A stretch of 64,000 nucleotides of DNA, from assembly GCF_913020055.1 (NCBI RefSeq), contig NZ_CAJWCF010000002.1, forward strand, positions 1-64,000. Direction: 5' to 3'. A program made the translations under genes and the position numbers. Below the pieces are notes generated by a model that did not search any database, was not told the origin of the DNA, and saw only the letters and a list, made by a program, of their open reading frames with translations. The stretch comes from an uncultured Paraglaciecola sp. (GTDB taxonomy: Bacteria; Pseudomonadota; Gammaproteobacteria; Enterobacterales; Alteromonadaceae). Of this stretch, positions 1 to 8,556 are shown piece by piece; position 1 is the stretch's first letter; each line of letters begins with the position of its first letter.

Positions 1-176
1 GAGTAATTCAGAGCGGGTCAAAGGGATGTGTATGAGAGAATGGATGGATTTGGGTGTTTAAATAATCTGATTGGTATTAGTCCTGAGCTTTAGGTTGTTT
101 GGTGTTTGGTATGCAATGTAGGGAGAGGGGCATGCCGAACGCTTGAGGTGACTCGAATATGTTTTGTTGATGACAG

Positions 177-199
177 AAAAAAGCCACCTAAAGGTGGCT
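177..199 (-). terminator. Rho-independent terminator of asnS
   Basis: A 7-bp GC-rich stem (AGCCACC at 182-188, GGTGGCT at 193-199) is followed, in minus-strand direction, by a run of six T. It lies about 30 bases beyond the asnS stop codon, so it should end that transcript. The 176 bases to its left show no gene I can support. Confidence 0.85.
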
Positions 200-226
200 C
201 ATTTAGAATATAGCAACTATCAATTC

Positions 227-1624
227 TTAATAACTCGCATTACCCGGTGTTCTTGGGAAGGCAATCACATCACGCACATTCTGCATGCCAGTTACATAAG
301 CAACTAAACGTTCAAAACCTAAACCAAAACCAGAGTGGGGCACTGTGCCGTATTTACGTAAATCGCGATACCAGCTGTAGTCTTCTTGATTAAGGTTCAT
401 TTCTGCCAAACGACGGTCGAAAACATCAAGACGCTCTTCTCGTTGTGAGCCACCAATTATTTCACCAATGCCCGGTGCTAACACATCCATAGCCGCTACG
501 GTTTTACCGTCGTCATTAATGCGCATATAAAACGCCTTAATGTCTTTCGGGTAGTTTTGCATGATGATAGGCGCGCCAATATGTTCTTCGGCCAAATAAC
601 GCTCATGTTCAGATGATAAATCCACACCCCAACTAACAGGGAACTCAAAGTCTTTATCGCAGTTTTGCAAAATTTCAATGGCATCGGTGTAGTCCATACG
701 CACAAAATCTTGGTCTATGACTTTTTCTAAACGAGAAATCGCTTCTTTGTTGATACGTTGCGCAAAAAAGGCCATGTCGTCTGGACGTTCAGCTAACACT
801 GCTTTGAATACATATTTAAGCAAATCTTCGGACAACTGGGCAATATCGGCTAAATCAGCAAAAGCGACTTCAGGTTCGATCATCCAAAACTCAGCCAAAT
901 GGCGACTAGTGTTAGAGTTTTCAGCTCTGAAAGTGGGGCCAAAAGTATAAATTTTTGACATCGCTGTTGCGTAAGTTTCACCGTTTAGCTGACCTGAGAC
1001 GGTTAAAAAAGTCTCTTTACCAAAAAAGTCTTGGCTGTAATCTACTTCGCCTTCTTCAGTTTTAGGGATATTTAACATGTCTAAAGTCGACACCCTGAAC
1101 ATTTCACCTGCGCCTTCGGTATCGCTAGCGGTTAAGATTGGTGTGCTTACCCAGCAATATCCTTGCTCATAGAAAAATCTATGAATAGCTTGTGATAAAC
1201 AGTTGCGTACACGGGTAACTGCGCCGCCTACATTGGTACGTGCACGTAAGTGTGCATGTTCACGTAAATATTCCAGGCTATGACGTTTAGGTGCCATAGG
1301 GAAAGTGTCTGGATTTTCTACCCAACCAATTATTTCAACTGTTGTTGCTTCAATTTCTAATGATTGACCTTGACCCTGTGATTCCTTCAAAGACCCTGTT
1401 ACTACAAGTGAACAACTTGTCGTGAGTTTTTGGATATCGGAGTAATTTTCAATGGAATTAAGTGCAATCACCTGAATTGGATCGAAACAGCTACCATCAT
1501 GTAAGGCAATAAAAGACAAACCTGCTTTTGAATCACGGCGAGTACGTACCCACCCTTTAACTGTCACTTGGTCACCAACTGAATATTTACCGGCAAAAAT
1601 GTCTGCCACCGGGGCGTGCGCCAT
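227..1624 (-). CDS. asnS: Asparaginyl-tRNA synthetase
   Basis: Cytoplasmic class II aminoacyl-tRNA synthetase that charges tRNA-Asn with asparagine using ATP. The product has 465 residues, the usual length for bacterial AsnRS. An N-terminal OB-fold anticodon-binding domain (about residues 1-100, with [12 protein letters not shown]) precedes the class II catalytic domain. Motif 2 is visible as [12 protein letters not shown] near residue 235 and motif 3 as [10 protein letters not shown] near residue 440. The insertion between residues about 180 and 200 ([12 protein letters not shown]) is typical of AsnRS and separates it from AspRS and LysRS. ATG start follows a purine-rich site. It stands alone, with a terminator downstream and a 280-base gap upstream. 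Confidence 0.98.
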   Translation of the reverse strand: MAHAPVADIFAGKYSVGDQVTVKGWVRTRRDSKAGLSFIALHDGSCFDPIQVIALNSIENYSDIQKLTTSCSLVVTGSLKESQGQGQSLEIEATTVEIIGWVENPDTFPMAPKRHSLEYLREHAHLRARTNVGGAVTRVRNCLSQAIHRFFYEQGYCWVSTPILTASDTEGAGEMFRVSTLDMLNIPKTEEGEVDYSQDFFGKETFLTVSGQLNGETYATAMSKIYTFGPTFRAENSNTSRHLAEFWMIEPEVAFADLADIAQLSEDLLKYVFKAVLAERPDDMAFFAQRINKEAISRLEKVIDQDFVRMDYTDAIEILQNCDKDFEFPVSWGVDLSSEHERYLAEEHIGAPIIMQNYPKDIKAFYMRINDDGKTVAAMDVLAPGIGEIIGGSQREERLDVFDRRLAEMNLNQEDYSWYRDLRKYGTVPHSGFGLGFERLVAYVTGMQNVRDVIAFPRTPGNASY

Positions 1625-1906
1625 CTACTTCTCTCCAATTATTGGGATATCGTTCCCGTCATCATTTAATGTGTAAACTGATTACCAAAGCACAAACAAA
1701 AGCAGAATCTGTAAAATTAATTCTACTGGAAGCCACTTAAGGAGACAAAAAATACTCTTGAAACTTTGGATGCAGCCGAAAACAAACACAAATTAACTAC
1801 ATTTCTAGCTGCAGTTTACTTGGCTAATCTCGTAAGGTGTGTAATCTTACTCAGGTAGCGCCTAGACTCAAGAAAAATCGACAATAAAGCTAGTATTATT
1901 AAGCAT

Positions 1907-2302
1907 ATGAAAAACACAAAGCAAACAGTAAAACCGGTACAGAATAGAAGAAAGTCACCAAGAGAGAACGATAGGTTTTTTCAATGTATGGTATTTATCA
2001 ACGTTTTGGGTTGGTTTACCTTTCTTGGGGCGCTTTTGGTGTTTCATGATGCTCGCCCTGAATTTGTCTCTGGAGTGCAAGCATTCTGGGGCATAGAAGG
2101 ACGTCAAGAGTGGTCACAAACGCTTACCATGTATTTATTTGGCTTGTTATCGCTATGTGTGTTGATAAGTGTTGTGGTGTTGATCATGAAACGTCGGCGT
2201 AATCGTCGTGACAAAGATCATTTTGGTATTAATGGTTTGGTGTTGATGTTGACTGCTGCTTCTAGCTTAATTATTTTATATTTTCAGTTTACTGCATCTT
2301 AA
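1907..2302 (+). CDS. Small three-helix inner-membrane protein, unknown function
   Basis: 131 residues. The first 25 are strongly basic (KNTKQ...RRKSPREN), followed by a hydrophobic helix near 28-48, a soluble loop with GIEGRQEWSQTL, a second helix near 80-98, a basic RRRNRRDK patch and a third helix near 108-127. The positive-inside rule puts both basic patches in the cytoplasm. I do not recognise a named family, and no catalytic motif is visible. Its last 14 bases overlap the 3' end of the convergent acetyltransferase gene. No strong ribosome site is seen before the ATG. Confidence 0.75.
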   Translation: MKNTKQTVKPVQNRRKSPRENDRFFQCMVFINVLGWFTFLGALLVFHDARPEFVSGVQAFWGIEGRQEWSQTLTMYLFGLLSLCVLISVVVLIMKRRRNRRDKDHFGINGLVLMLTAASSLIILYFQFTAS

Positions 2303-2765
2303 ACTCTAGTGTTTTGCACATTTTAAAGTTAGTTAATTCTTGACCTCGGGTAGGCACTATTTGTTGTGTTAATACTGTAAAACCTTTTATCTGGAAAAAC
2401 GGCTTAGCGGTGATGCTGACATCAGCTGAAAGTTGGGTGATATTTTGTTGTTCAGCTAATGTATGTATATGTGCCATTAAAGCTGAACCAACCCCACAAC
2501 CTTGATATTGATGATGACAGAAAAAATGATCGATATAACCATTTTGCTGTAAATCACTGTAACCGACTATCTTCTCATTTTTAAGACAAACAAAAGACCT
2601 GAGCTTAGCAAGTTTGTTGTTCCATAAAGTTTTGTCGAATATTTCAGGTGCCCATGCGTTTAATTGTTTTTTAGAATAGTGCTGAGCATTAACATGATGA
2701 ATAGTATGCTTGAAAAGTTGCCATATTTCATGTTCTTCGCCAAGATGATAAGCTCTTATTTTCAT
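2289..2765 (-). CDS. GNAT-family N-acetyltransferase
   Basis: Acetyl-CoA-dependent acetyltransferase of unknown substrate, about 158 residues from the chosen start. The acetyl-CoA pyrophosphate loop is visible as YQGCGVGSALMAHI (the Q-x-x-G-x-G/A pattern), preceded by the beta strand with DHFFCHH. The C-terminal half has FQIKGFTVLTQQ, the typical GNAT 'FYEKxGF' strand. An upstream start at 2816 would add 17 residues, but ATG 2765 has AGGA seven bases before it and gives the standard GNAT beginning (MKIRAYHLGEE). It resembles the YafP/ElaA-like single-domain enzymes; the acceptor cannot be predicted. Confidence 0.85.
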   Translation of the reverse strand: MKIRAYHLGEEHEIWQLFKHTIHHVNAQHYSKKQLNAWAPEIFDKTLWNNKLAKLRSFVCLKNEKIVGYSDLQQNGYIDHFFCHHQYQGCGVGSALMAHIHTLAEQQNITQLSADVSITAKPFFQIKGFTVLTQQIVPTRGQELTNFKMCKTLEFKMQ

Positions 2766-2891
2766 TGATAATTCCTGGTTTTGTATGTCAAATAAGCGGG
2801 TGATGTGTTGAAACATTATCGCATTGGTACTGAAATCACAGAAATGAATATCTATGTTAAATCATAACACTGAGCTTAATAGGACGTTGTA

Positions 2892-3236
2892 ATGCCACAT
2901 TGTATTATTGAATATTCCAAAGAAATAGAACAAACATTAGCCGTTCAGGAGTTAGTGAGTTTGGTGCATCACTGTGTCTTTTTATCCGAGTTGTTTGAAG
3001 AATCATCGATAAAAACACGGGCCATTGAGTTTACTCATTATCAAACTGGCTTAACCAACATGCCATTTATCCACATCACATTAAAAATTATGCATGGTAG
3101 AAATCATCAAGAGAAAAAAGACTTAACAGCATTAGTTTTAGATAAACTCAGCGATGTGTTTAAGTCTGCCATTTCATTGTCTGTTGAAGTCATGGACATT
3201 GAGAAAGTGAGTTATAAAAAAATCGTGATTGAGTAA
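2892..3236 (+). CDS. 5-carboxymethyl-2-hydroxymuconate delta-isomerase family protein
   Basis: 114-residue member of the CHMI branch of the tautomerase superfamily. The mature protein would begin with Pro after Met removal (M-PHCIIEYSKEIE), the catalytic Pro1 of tautomerases, and the 'PH..IEYS' opening is diagnostic of this family. True CHMI works in homoprotocatechuate degradation, but no other hpa genes are next to it, so the substrate here is uncertain. It is convergent with an acyl-CoA synthetase gene, 8 bases apart. Confidence 0.85.
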   Translation: MPHCIIEYSKEIEQTLAVQELVSLVHHCVFLSELFEESSIKTRAIEFTHYQTGLTNMPFIHITLKIMHGRNHQEKKDLTALVLDKLSDVFKSAISLSVEVMDIEKVSYKKIVIE

Positions 3237-3243
3237 CCTTCGC

Positions 3244-4758
3244 TTAAGTCGACCGCAATTTTTGCTTGAAAATTTTACCGCTGTCTTGTCGAGGAAGTTG
3301 TTCGTGTATCTCGAGTTTTCTAGGAAACTTAAAACGCGCTAGTTTGCCCTCTAAATATTCATGGATCTGTTTAAGGGTGAGACTTTTTGTGGGTTGACAT
3401 TGCACTGCAGCGACAACCATTTCACCAAACTCAGGATCAGGCATGCCAAATATCGCACAGTCAACTATGGCATCCATGTGAATTAACACCGACTCTATTT
3501 CGAGGGGGAAAATATTCGCACCACCTGAAATTATCATGTCTTTCTGGCGATCATTAATAAACAAATAACCTTCCTCATCCAAAAAGCCAATATCACCTAC
3601 AGAAATAAAATTTTGATGGGAATAGGCGCTGCTCTCACCATCGAAGTTGGTGTACTTGAATTCACCAAACATAGGTAAATCTACATAAATCAGTCCTGAT
3701 TGCAGAGGACCTAATTCTTGTTTGTTTTCATCCAGTATTTTGATTGCACCGCCTGCGACTATTTTACCCACAGAGCCTGGTTTCTGAATTGCCTCAGAAG
3801 AAGATATTAACGTCATAAAGCCGATTTCACTGGCGCCATAAGACTCGTAAAATATTGGACCAAACCAATCGATCATGGCCTTTTTGATGTCCGCAGGACA
3901 AGCTGAACCAGTGGATAGTGCATATTTTAGTGAGCTTATGTCATATTTTTCACGAATAGATATTGGCAATTTTAACAGTCTAATCATCATGGTTGGCACG
4001 ATATAAATATGCGTGATTTTGTATTTGCCTATGGTCGCTAAAAAGTCTTCAGGCTCAAATTTAGCAGAGATATAAATGTCTACATCTGTTGCTGCAAGGC
4101 TGCAAATACTCAAGGTGTTGGGCGCACTATGGTAAATAGGTGCTGCAACATAGAAGCGGTCGTTTGTTTCTAATTGCATTAAGGACCGCGCTAATCCTTG
4201 GTAGACAGCATATTTATCACCGTTGCTATCATCGGCCTCGCGTTTAATACCTTTGGGTCTGCCGGTACTACCAGAGGTATAGGCGAACATACCTCTATAG
4301 AATTTAGGTGGCTGGTTGATTGGTTCGCTTGTTTGTAATGCCAACTCAAGATCTAAAGCCATATCAGCGGATTGACTGTGAGCATTGATATCAAGCTGGT
4401 AACTTTCTGTTACTTCAATTGGTGTGGGGAAAATCGCAAATAACACGTCTGGTAGATTTTGCTTTTCAAGCTGGTGTACTAAGTCTTTATGCGCAATCAA
4501 TACTCTTGCACCAGAGTCTTCAACGATGTGCTCAATTTCAGGTGCAACAGAATGCCAATTCAAAGGCACAAAGTAGCTACCTAAGTATCGACAAGCTTGT
4601 ATAACCTCTAAATATTTAACGTCGTTACGCATTAAAATAGCAACAGTGTCATTTTGCCCAACACCTTGTTTTTGTAATATGTTGGCTAGTTTTTTAGATC
4701 TGATTTCAAATTCGGATCTAGGCGTTAGGTTTCCATTTAAGTACAAATTCCCGAGCAT
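3244..4758 (-). CDS. AMP-dependent acyl-CoA synthetase/ligase (ANL superfamily)
   Basis: About 504 residues. It activates a carboxylic acid to an acyl-adenylate and then to the CoA thioester. The P-loop-like A3 motif is YTSGSTGRPKG near residue 168, the A5 motif is YESYGASEIG, and the A8/A10 motifs are visible as DIGFLDEEGYLFINDRQKD and PRQDSGKIFK with the catalytic lysine. The long adenylation domain and short C-terminal domain are complete. ATG 4758 is preferred to GTG 4764 because GGAG lies 5 bases before it. The substrate (fatty, aryl or other acid) cannot be read from the sequence; the class resembles long-chain and crotonobetaine ligases. Confidence 0.9.
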   Translation of the reverse strand: MLGNLYLNGNLTPRSEFEIRSKKLANILQKQGVGQNDTVAILMRNDVKYLEVIQACRYLGSYFVPLNWHSVAPEIEHIVEDSGARVLIAHKDLVHQLEKQNLPDVLFAIFPTPIEVTESYQLDINAHSQSADMALDLELALQTSEPINQPPKFYRGMFAYTSGSTGRPKGIKREADDSNGDKYAVYQGLARSLMQLETNDRFYVAAPIYHSAPNTLSICSLAATDVDIYISAKFEPEDFLATIGKYKITHIYIVPTMMIRLLKLPISIREKYDISSLKYALSTGSACPADIKKAMIDWFGPIFYESYGASEIGFMTLISSSEAIQKPGSVGKIVAGGAIKILDENKQELGPLQSGLIYVDLPMFGEFKYTNFDGESSAYSHQNFISVGDIGFLDEEGYLFINDRQKDMIISGGANIFPLEIESVLIHMDAIVDCAIFGMPDPEFGEMVVAAVQCQPTKSLTLKQIHEYLEGKLARFKFPRKLEIHEQLPRQDSGKIFKQKLRST

Positions 4759-5024
4759 TTTCACTCCAAATACTAATTAACTGTTAACTACAATGATGCA
4801 TAACTTTATGTTTTTATTGGTATTTACATCTTTCTATGTACAACTTCAGTCATTGTTAAGACCCAGCAAAAACTGAAAAATTAGCCTAGCATATTCAATT
4901 CGGCAAATGCCAATTCTTCTATTTAATAGATTAATATGTCCTAAGTTGCGGTCTTACACTAGCGAGATGGTTTAACTAAGTATAATGTTGGCTTAGGTTA
5001 TATTCGGTGAAAATAGGAGTGGTT

Positions 5025-5561
5025 ATGGACGAAAAGTTTCGGCGCTTAATAGAACTTGGAGCTGGGGAGTTTGAACACGTAGACGGTTCACTCATTGCAC
5101 ATCTAGAAGGTACTAGGTGTTTATTGAAGGAGTGGAACGCGTCACAAGTATTACAAGAGGCTGGTTTGTATCACGCTGCTTATGGTACCTCTGCTTTTGT
5201 ACAAAACTTATTTGACCTATCGCAAAGAGAAGAAGTGGCAAGTGTTATTGGAGATGATGCAGAGAATATCGTTTACCATTATTGTGCTTGTGACAGAGAA
5301 GCTTTTTTTGCTCAGTTCGGACAATGCGAACAACCTGTTTTTTATGATCGATTAACTACTGAAAAATCAACTGTTTCCACTGAGTTATTGCACCAACTTT
5401 GTGAACTTAGCGCCGCTAACGAAACCGAAATTGCTATCAATAATCCAGATTTTATCGCTCAACATGGCTCAAGGCTGGTGACCGTTTTTAGTCGAATGTC
5501 GAATTTTTTAAGTGCCAGTGCGCAACGAAAACTTCGACATGTGTTTGCCTCTCACTTTTAA
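5025..5561 (+). CDS. DUF6817-type protein with HD-like histidine pattern
   Basis: 178 residues from ATG 5025, which has GGAG six bases upstream; a GTG at 5007 in the same frame is less likely. The N-terminal half reads GAGEFEHVDGSLIAHLEGT...AGLYHAAYGT, an arrangement of conserved H/D residues like a degenerate HD hydrolase fold. I assign it to the DUF6817-like group from this pattern; the function is unknown. It is followed convergently by a membrane-protein gene. Confidence 0.7.
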   Translation: MDEKFRRLIELGAGEFEHVDGSLIAHLEGTRCLLKEWNASQVLQEAGLYHAAYGTSAFVQNLFDLSQREEVASVIGDDAENIVYHYCACDREAFFAQFGQCEQPVFYDRLTTEKSTVSTELLHQLCELSAANETEIAINNPDFIAQHGSRLVTVFSRMSNFLSASAQRKLRHVFASHF

Positions 5562-5574
5562 TTTTGTTTGATTC

Positions 5575-6141
5575 TTAATGTAGTCCGTTGACCGCTTTAT
5601 ATCTTCGTTCTAGTGCCAGCATAGTAATGATGTAGATAATGACAATTATAACCGGAATGGCGACAAATCTAAATTCTGGAAAGATAAACCAAACCGCCAA
5701 AATCAATATGGTGCGACTAATTGCATGAAAATAACCTGCCCAATGTTGAATCGCCCAGGAAAAGGGCATCCACATTAACCCAGTGATAATACCCACCGTC
5801 AGCGGAATGGATGTGTAATCTTGCATAGCGAACGGTAAGGCCAACGAAAAAACTAACAATGCCATCACCAGTCCGACCATAAAAAGGTGGTTAAAGGCGT
5901 TATTTGGTGTTTGTTTATTTAAAAAGTCTTCACCCAATAATTTAGCTAATGCCATGCCCAAATAAACAATGCTGCCGCAACCAATCCATACCGACCAAAC
6001 TTGCCAGACAGGTGGCATGGTCGCTCCGACTATACCGATTAGGGTCCAGATTATGCTCCCAGCTAATGGCATAGCGAGAAAACGTTTTTTGCTAAAGGCA
6101 ATACGCTGCTGCTCTAAGGTTTGAGTGTTGTGTTTAGTCAT
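5575..6141 (-). CDS. Multi-pass inner-membrane protein, unknown function (DUF7010-like)
   Basis: 188 residues with about six hydrophobic segments after a charged N-terminus (TQTLEQQRIAFSKKRFLAMP). Notable conserved-looking pieces are the polar segment LAKLLGEDFLNKQTPNN between helices 2 and 3 and GLMWMPFSWAIQHWAGYFHAI. The arrangement is like the DUF7010 family of small membrane proteins; this is recall, not a computed match. No transporter or enzyme motif is visible. It forms a single-gene unit. Confidence 0.7.
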   Translation of the reverse strand: MTKHNTQTLEQQRIAFSKKRFLAMPLAGSIIWTLIGIVGATMPPVWQVWSVWIGCGSIVYLGMALAKLLGEDFLNKQTPNNAFNHLFMVGLVMALLVFSLALPFAMQDYTSIPLTVGIITGLMWMPFSWAIQHWAGYFHAISRTILILAVWFIFPEFRFVAIPVIIVIIYIITMLALERRYKAVNGLH

Positions 6142-6630
6142 GAATAATCCCTTTTAGTTTATTAGTACAAATATAAGAATTATTTAGGTCTGAGGTAATG
6201 GCCGAAAATCATCAGTTTCATATGACATTTGTCATGATGTATGGCCGATTTTAATGGCTGCCTATGCAGCTGTACCAGAGGAAGTTTTATTGAACAGGAG
6301 AATTAAAATATTCTATTTTAGCCAAAGTATTGGATTTTACCGAAAGCTTGTCGGCCAATCTACTTAGGCTCCCAAGGGAGTATTACCCATGATCTGAGTA
6401 AATCGTCATATATTCTAGACCTAGAAATGGCTGTATGGGGGATATTTGATAAAGACCTAATGCTTTTTGCCAAGGTATTCGTTTGGGCATTCATGGATTA
6501 GTGCTCAGTGGCTTTAGTATGTTGAATATTTGACATGAGTGACTAGGAATTTAATTGCATATAATTCTTTAACGTTTTGTTACGATAGAAAAATATTCTA
6601 TGAAATAATAATAAATTGGTAATAAAAATT
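6142..6630. other. Intergenic region, no gene seen
   Basis: About 490 bases between a minus-strand membrane-protein gene and the Lrp-type regulator. All frames are short and interrupted. The AT-rich stretch just before 6631 probably carries the promoter of the regulator gene, but I cannot assign -35/-10 boxes with confidence. Confidence 0.5.
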
Positions 6631-7080
6631 ATGGATAGACTTGATGGCGAAATATTGAGGCTTTTGCAGAAAGATGCAACTCAATCGGTCGCTGATATTG
6701 CACAACAAATAGGCCTGAGTACTACACCTTGTTGGCGGCGTATACAGTCATTAGAAAAACAAGGCATCATTGATAAACGTGTCGCTTTGCTTAATCCTGA
6801 AAAAATAGGCTTAGGCATGACAGTATTTGTACAAGTTAAAGCCTCTAAACATGATTCTGTTTGGTTGAAAAAGTTTGCTGACCACGCAACCAATATTGAG
6901 CAAATTGTCGAATTTTATCGAATGAGTGGTGAATATGACTATATGCTCAAAGTAGTAGTAGCAGATATGCAAGCCTTTGATGTATTTTATAAGAAGTTGG
7001 TAGAGGGAGTTGATTTGTCTGACGTGACATCAAGTTTTGCGATGGAACAAATTAAATACACAACTGCTTTACCTATTTAA
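6631..7080 (+). CDS. Lrp/AsnC-family transcriptional regulator
   Basis: 149-residue DNA-binding regulator that senses a small effector, usually an amino acid. The N-terminal winged HTH (MDRLDGEILRLL...SVADIAQQIGLSTTPCWRRI) is followed by a RAM/AsnC effector domain (about 65-145, with VFVQVKA and the MSGEYDYMLKVVV strand). ATG 6631 gives the standard family opening; the in-frame TTG at 6616 has nothing to recommend it. It precedes, on the same strand, an NhaC antiporter and a gamma-glutamyltransferase, so it may control those genes; that link is an inference from order. Confidence 0.93.
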   Translation: MDRLDGEILRLLQKDATQSVADIAQQIGLSTTPCWRRIQSLEKQGIIDKRVALLNPEKIGLGMTVFVQVKASKHDSVWLKKFADHATNIEQIVEFYRMSGEYDYMLKVVVADMQAFDVFYKKLVEGVDLSDVTSSFAMEQIKYTTALPI

Positions 7081-7165
7081 CCTGAGAACGAGTTATTTAG
7101 CGCCGCCTAGTTAGGCATTCAAATCTAACCAAATAAAAAAAGTGTCATCAAAATAAGGTTCGTAT

Positions 7166-8539
7166 ATGCATTGGTATTCCATTTTACCCCCCGTTATTGC
7201 CATCGTTATTGTTTTTTGGCGTAAAGAAGTAATTTTGGCCTTAGTTGCAGCGATTTTATCTGCTGAATGGCTTCTGGCTTATCAAAATAAAACGGAAGTC
7301 TTGTTCACTGGCACAATTGGTTCAATTGAACGGGTCATAGAAATAATTACTTCCGCTGGTAATAGTCGAATTCTACTGTTTAGTATGCTGATTGGTGCTT
7401 TGTTAGCCTATATGCGTTATTCAGGTGGGGTAACAGCTACAGTAGAAATGTTAATTAGAAAGGGCGTGGCGAAGAGTAAAAAGCAGGTTGGTCTGCTCAC
7501 TATGTTTACTGGTGTAGTGGTCTTTATCGAATCAAATTTAAGTGTGTTGACCTCGGGGATTTTAGCCAGAGGCTTGTTCGACAAATTTAGCATGAGTCGC
7601 GCTAGGTTGGCTTATATCATCGACAGTACCAGCGCACCCATCTGTATTCTGATTCTACTCAATGGTTGGGGCGCATTTATTCTTGGTTTGTTGAGTAATT
7701 ATGAACTTGAACAAAGCGCCGTCTCTATTTTATGGGGCACCATTCCACTAAACTTTTACGCCATCATTGCACTCTTGTTAGTGCTGTACACTATATTGTC
7801 AGACAAAGTGCATGGGCCCATGAAAGAGGCTGAACAAGAGTTAGCTAAATTGGAAGGTGAAAATGTGCCTGTAGCAGCTAGCAAAGCGCGTTTTATGTTG
7901 TTGCCTTTAGCCAGTATGGTTTTAGGTATGATCGGTTTTATGCTGTGGACTGGTAATGGTGATCTGGCTAGCGGTAACGGTAGCAAGTCGGTACTTTATG
8001 CAACGGTTTTAGCCTGTTTTGTTGCCTATGTTTTATTGCTCAATTCAAAACAATACTCTCACAAAGAATTAGTTGATACCGGTTTTAAAGGTATGGGTGA
8101 AATTTTACCTTTGGTCGCTATTGTATTGTTTTCACTTACCTTAGGTGCAAGTCTAAAAGAACTCGGTACTGGGCTATTTGTAGCCAATATTGTGGGGGAC
8201 TATTTGCCCATTAGTTTAATAGTGCCTGTGCTCTTTCTAGCTGGGGCTTTGATGTCTTTTACTACTGGTACATCTTGGGGTACCTTCGCCATACTGATCC
8301 CCATTGGTGTACCTTTGATCCAAACATTAGGCTTACCACCATCCTTGGTGATAGCGGCAATTTTAGGCGGTGGTATTTTTGGTGATCATTGTTCACCTAT
8401 TTCTGATACCACAGCTGTATCATCAATCGCTTCAGGGTGTGACTTATTGAGCCATGTGCGAACACAAATGCCGTATGCGCTGTTTGGTGGCGTATTAGCT
8501 TTTGTAGGATATTTTATCGCTAGTTTAATTTTGATTTAA
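7166..8539 (+). CDS. NhaC-family Na+/H+ or amino-acid antiporter
   Basis: 457-residue integral membrane transporter with about 11-12 hydrophobic helices. The conserved stretch GVVVFIESNLSVLTSG and the paired FTTGTSWGTFAILIPIG and GGGIFGDHCSPISDTT motifs are those of the NhaC/YhcL (Na_H_antiporter) family. The ATG has AAGG 7-10 bases upstream. It starts 85 bases after the Lrp-type regulator and ends 17 bases before ggt. Known members exchange Na+ for H+, or malate/lactate or amino acids; given the neighbours, uptake of an amino acid or peptide breakdown product is a reasonable guess. Confidence 0.9.
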   Translation: MHWYSILPPVIAIVIVFWRKEVILALVAAILSAEWLLAYQNKTEVLFTGTIGSIERVIEIITSAGNSRILLFSMLIGALLAYMRYSGGVTATVEMLIRKGVAKSKKQVGLLTMFTGVVVFIESNLSVLTSGILARGLFDKFSMSRARLAYIIDSTSAPICILILLNGWGAFILGLLSNYELEQSAVSILWGTIPLNFYAIIALLLVLYTILSDKVHGPMKEAEQELAKLEGENVPVAASKARFMLLPLASMVLGMIGFMLWTGNGDLASGNGSKSVLYATVLACFVAYVLLLNSKQYSHKELVDTGFKGMGEILPLVAIVLFSLTLGASLKELGTGLFVANIVGDYLPISLIVPVLFLAGALMSFTTGTSWGTFAILIPIGVPLIQTLGLPPSLVIAAILGGGIFGDHCSPISDTTAVSSIASGCDLLSHVRTQMPYALFGGVLAFVGYFIASLILI

Positions 8540-8556
8540 ATCTATAGGAAAATGTA

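Noticed and set aside
2-61. Open frame from the window start ending in TAA at 59-61 (20 codons)
   Set aside because: It could be the 3' end of a plus-strand gene, but there are too few codons to support any call.
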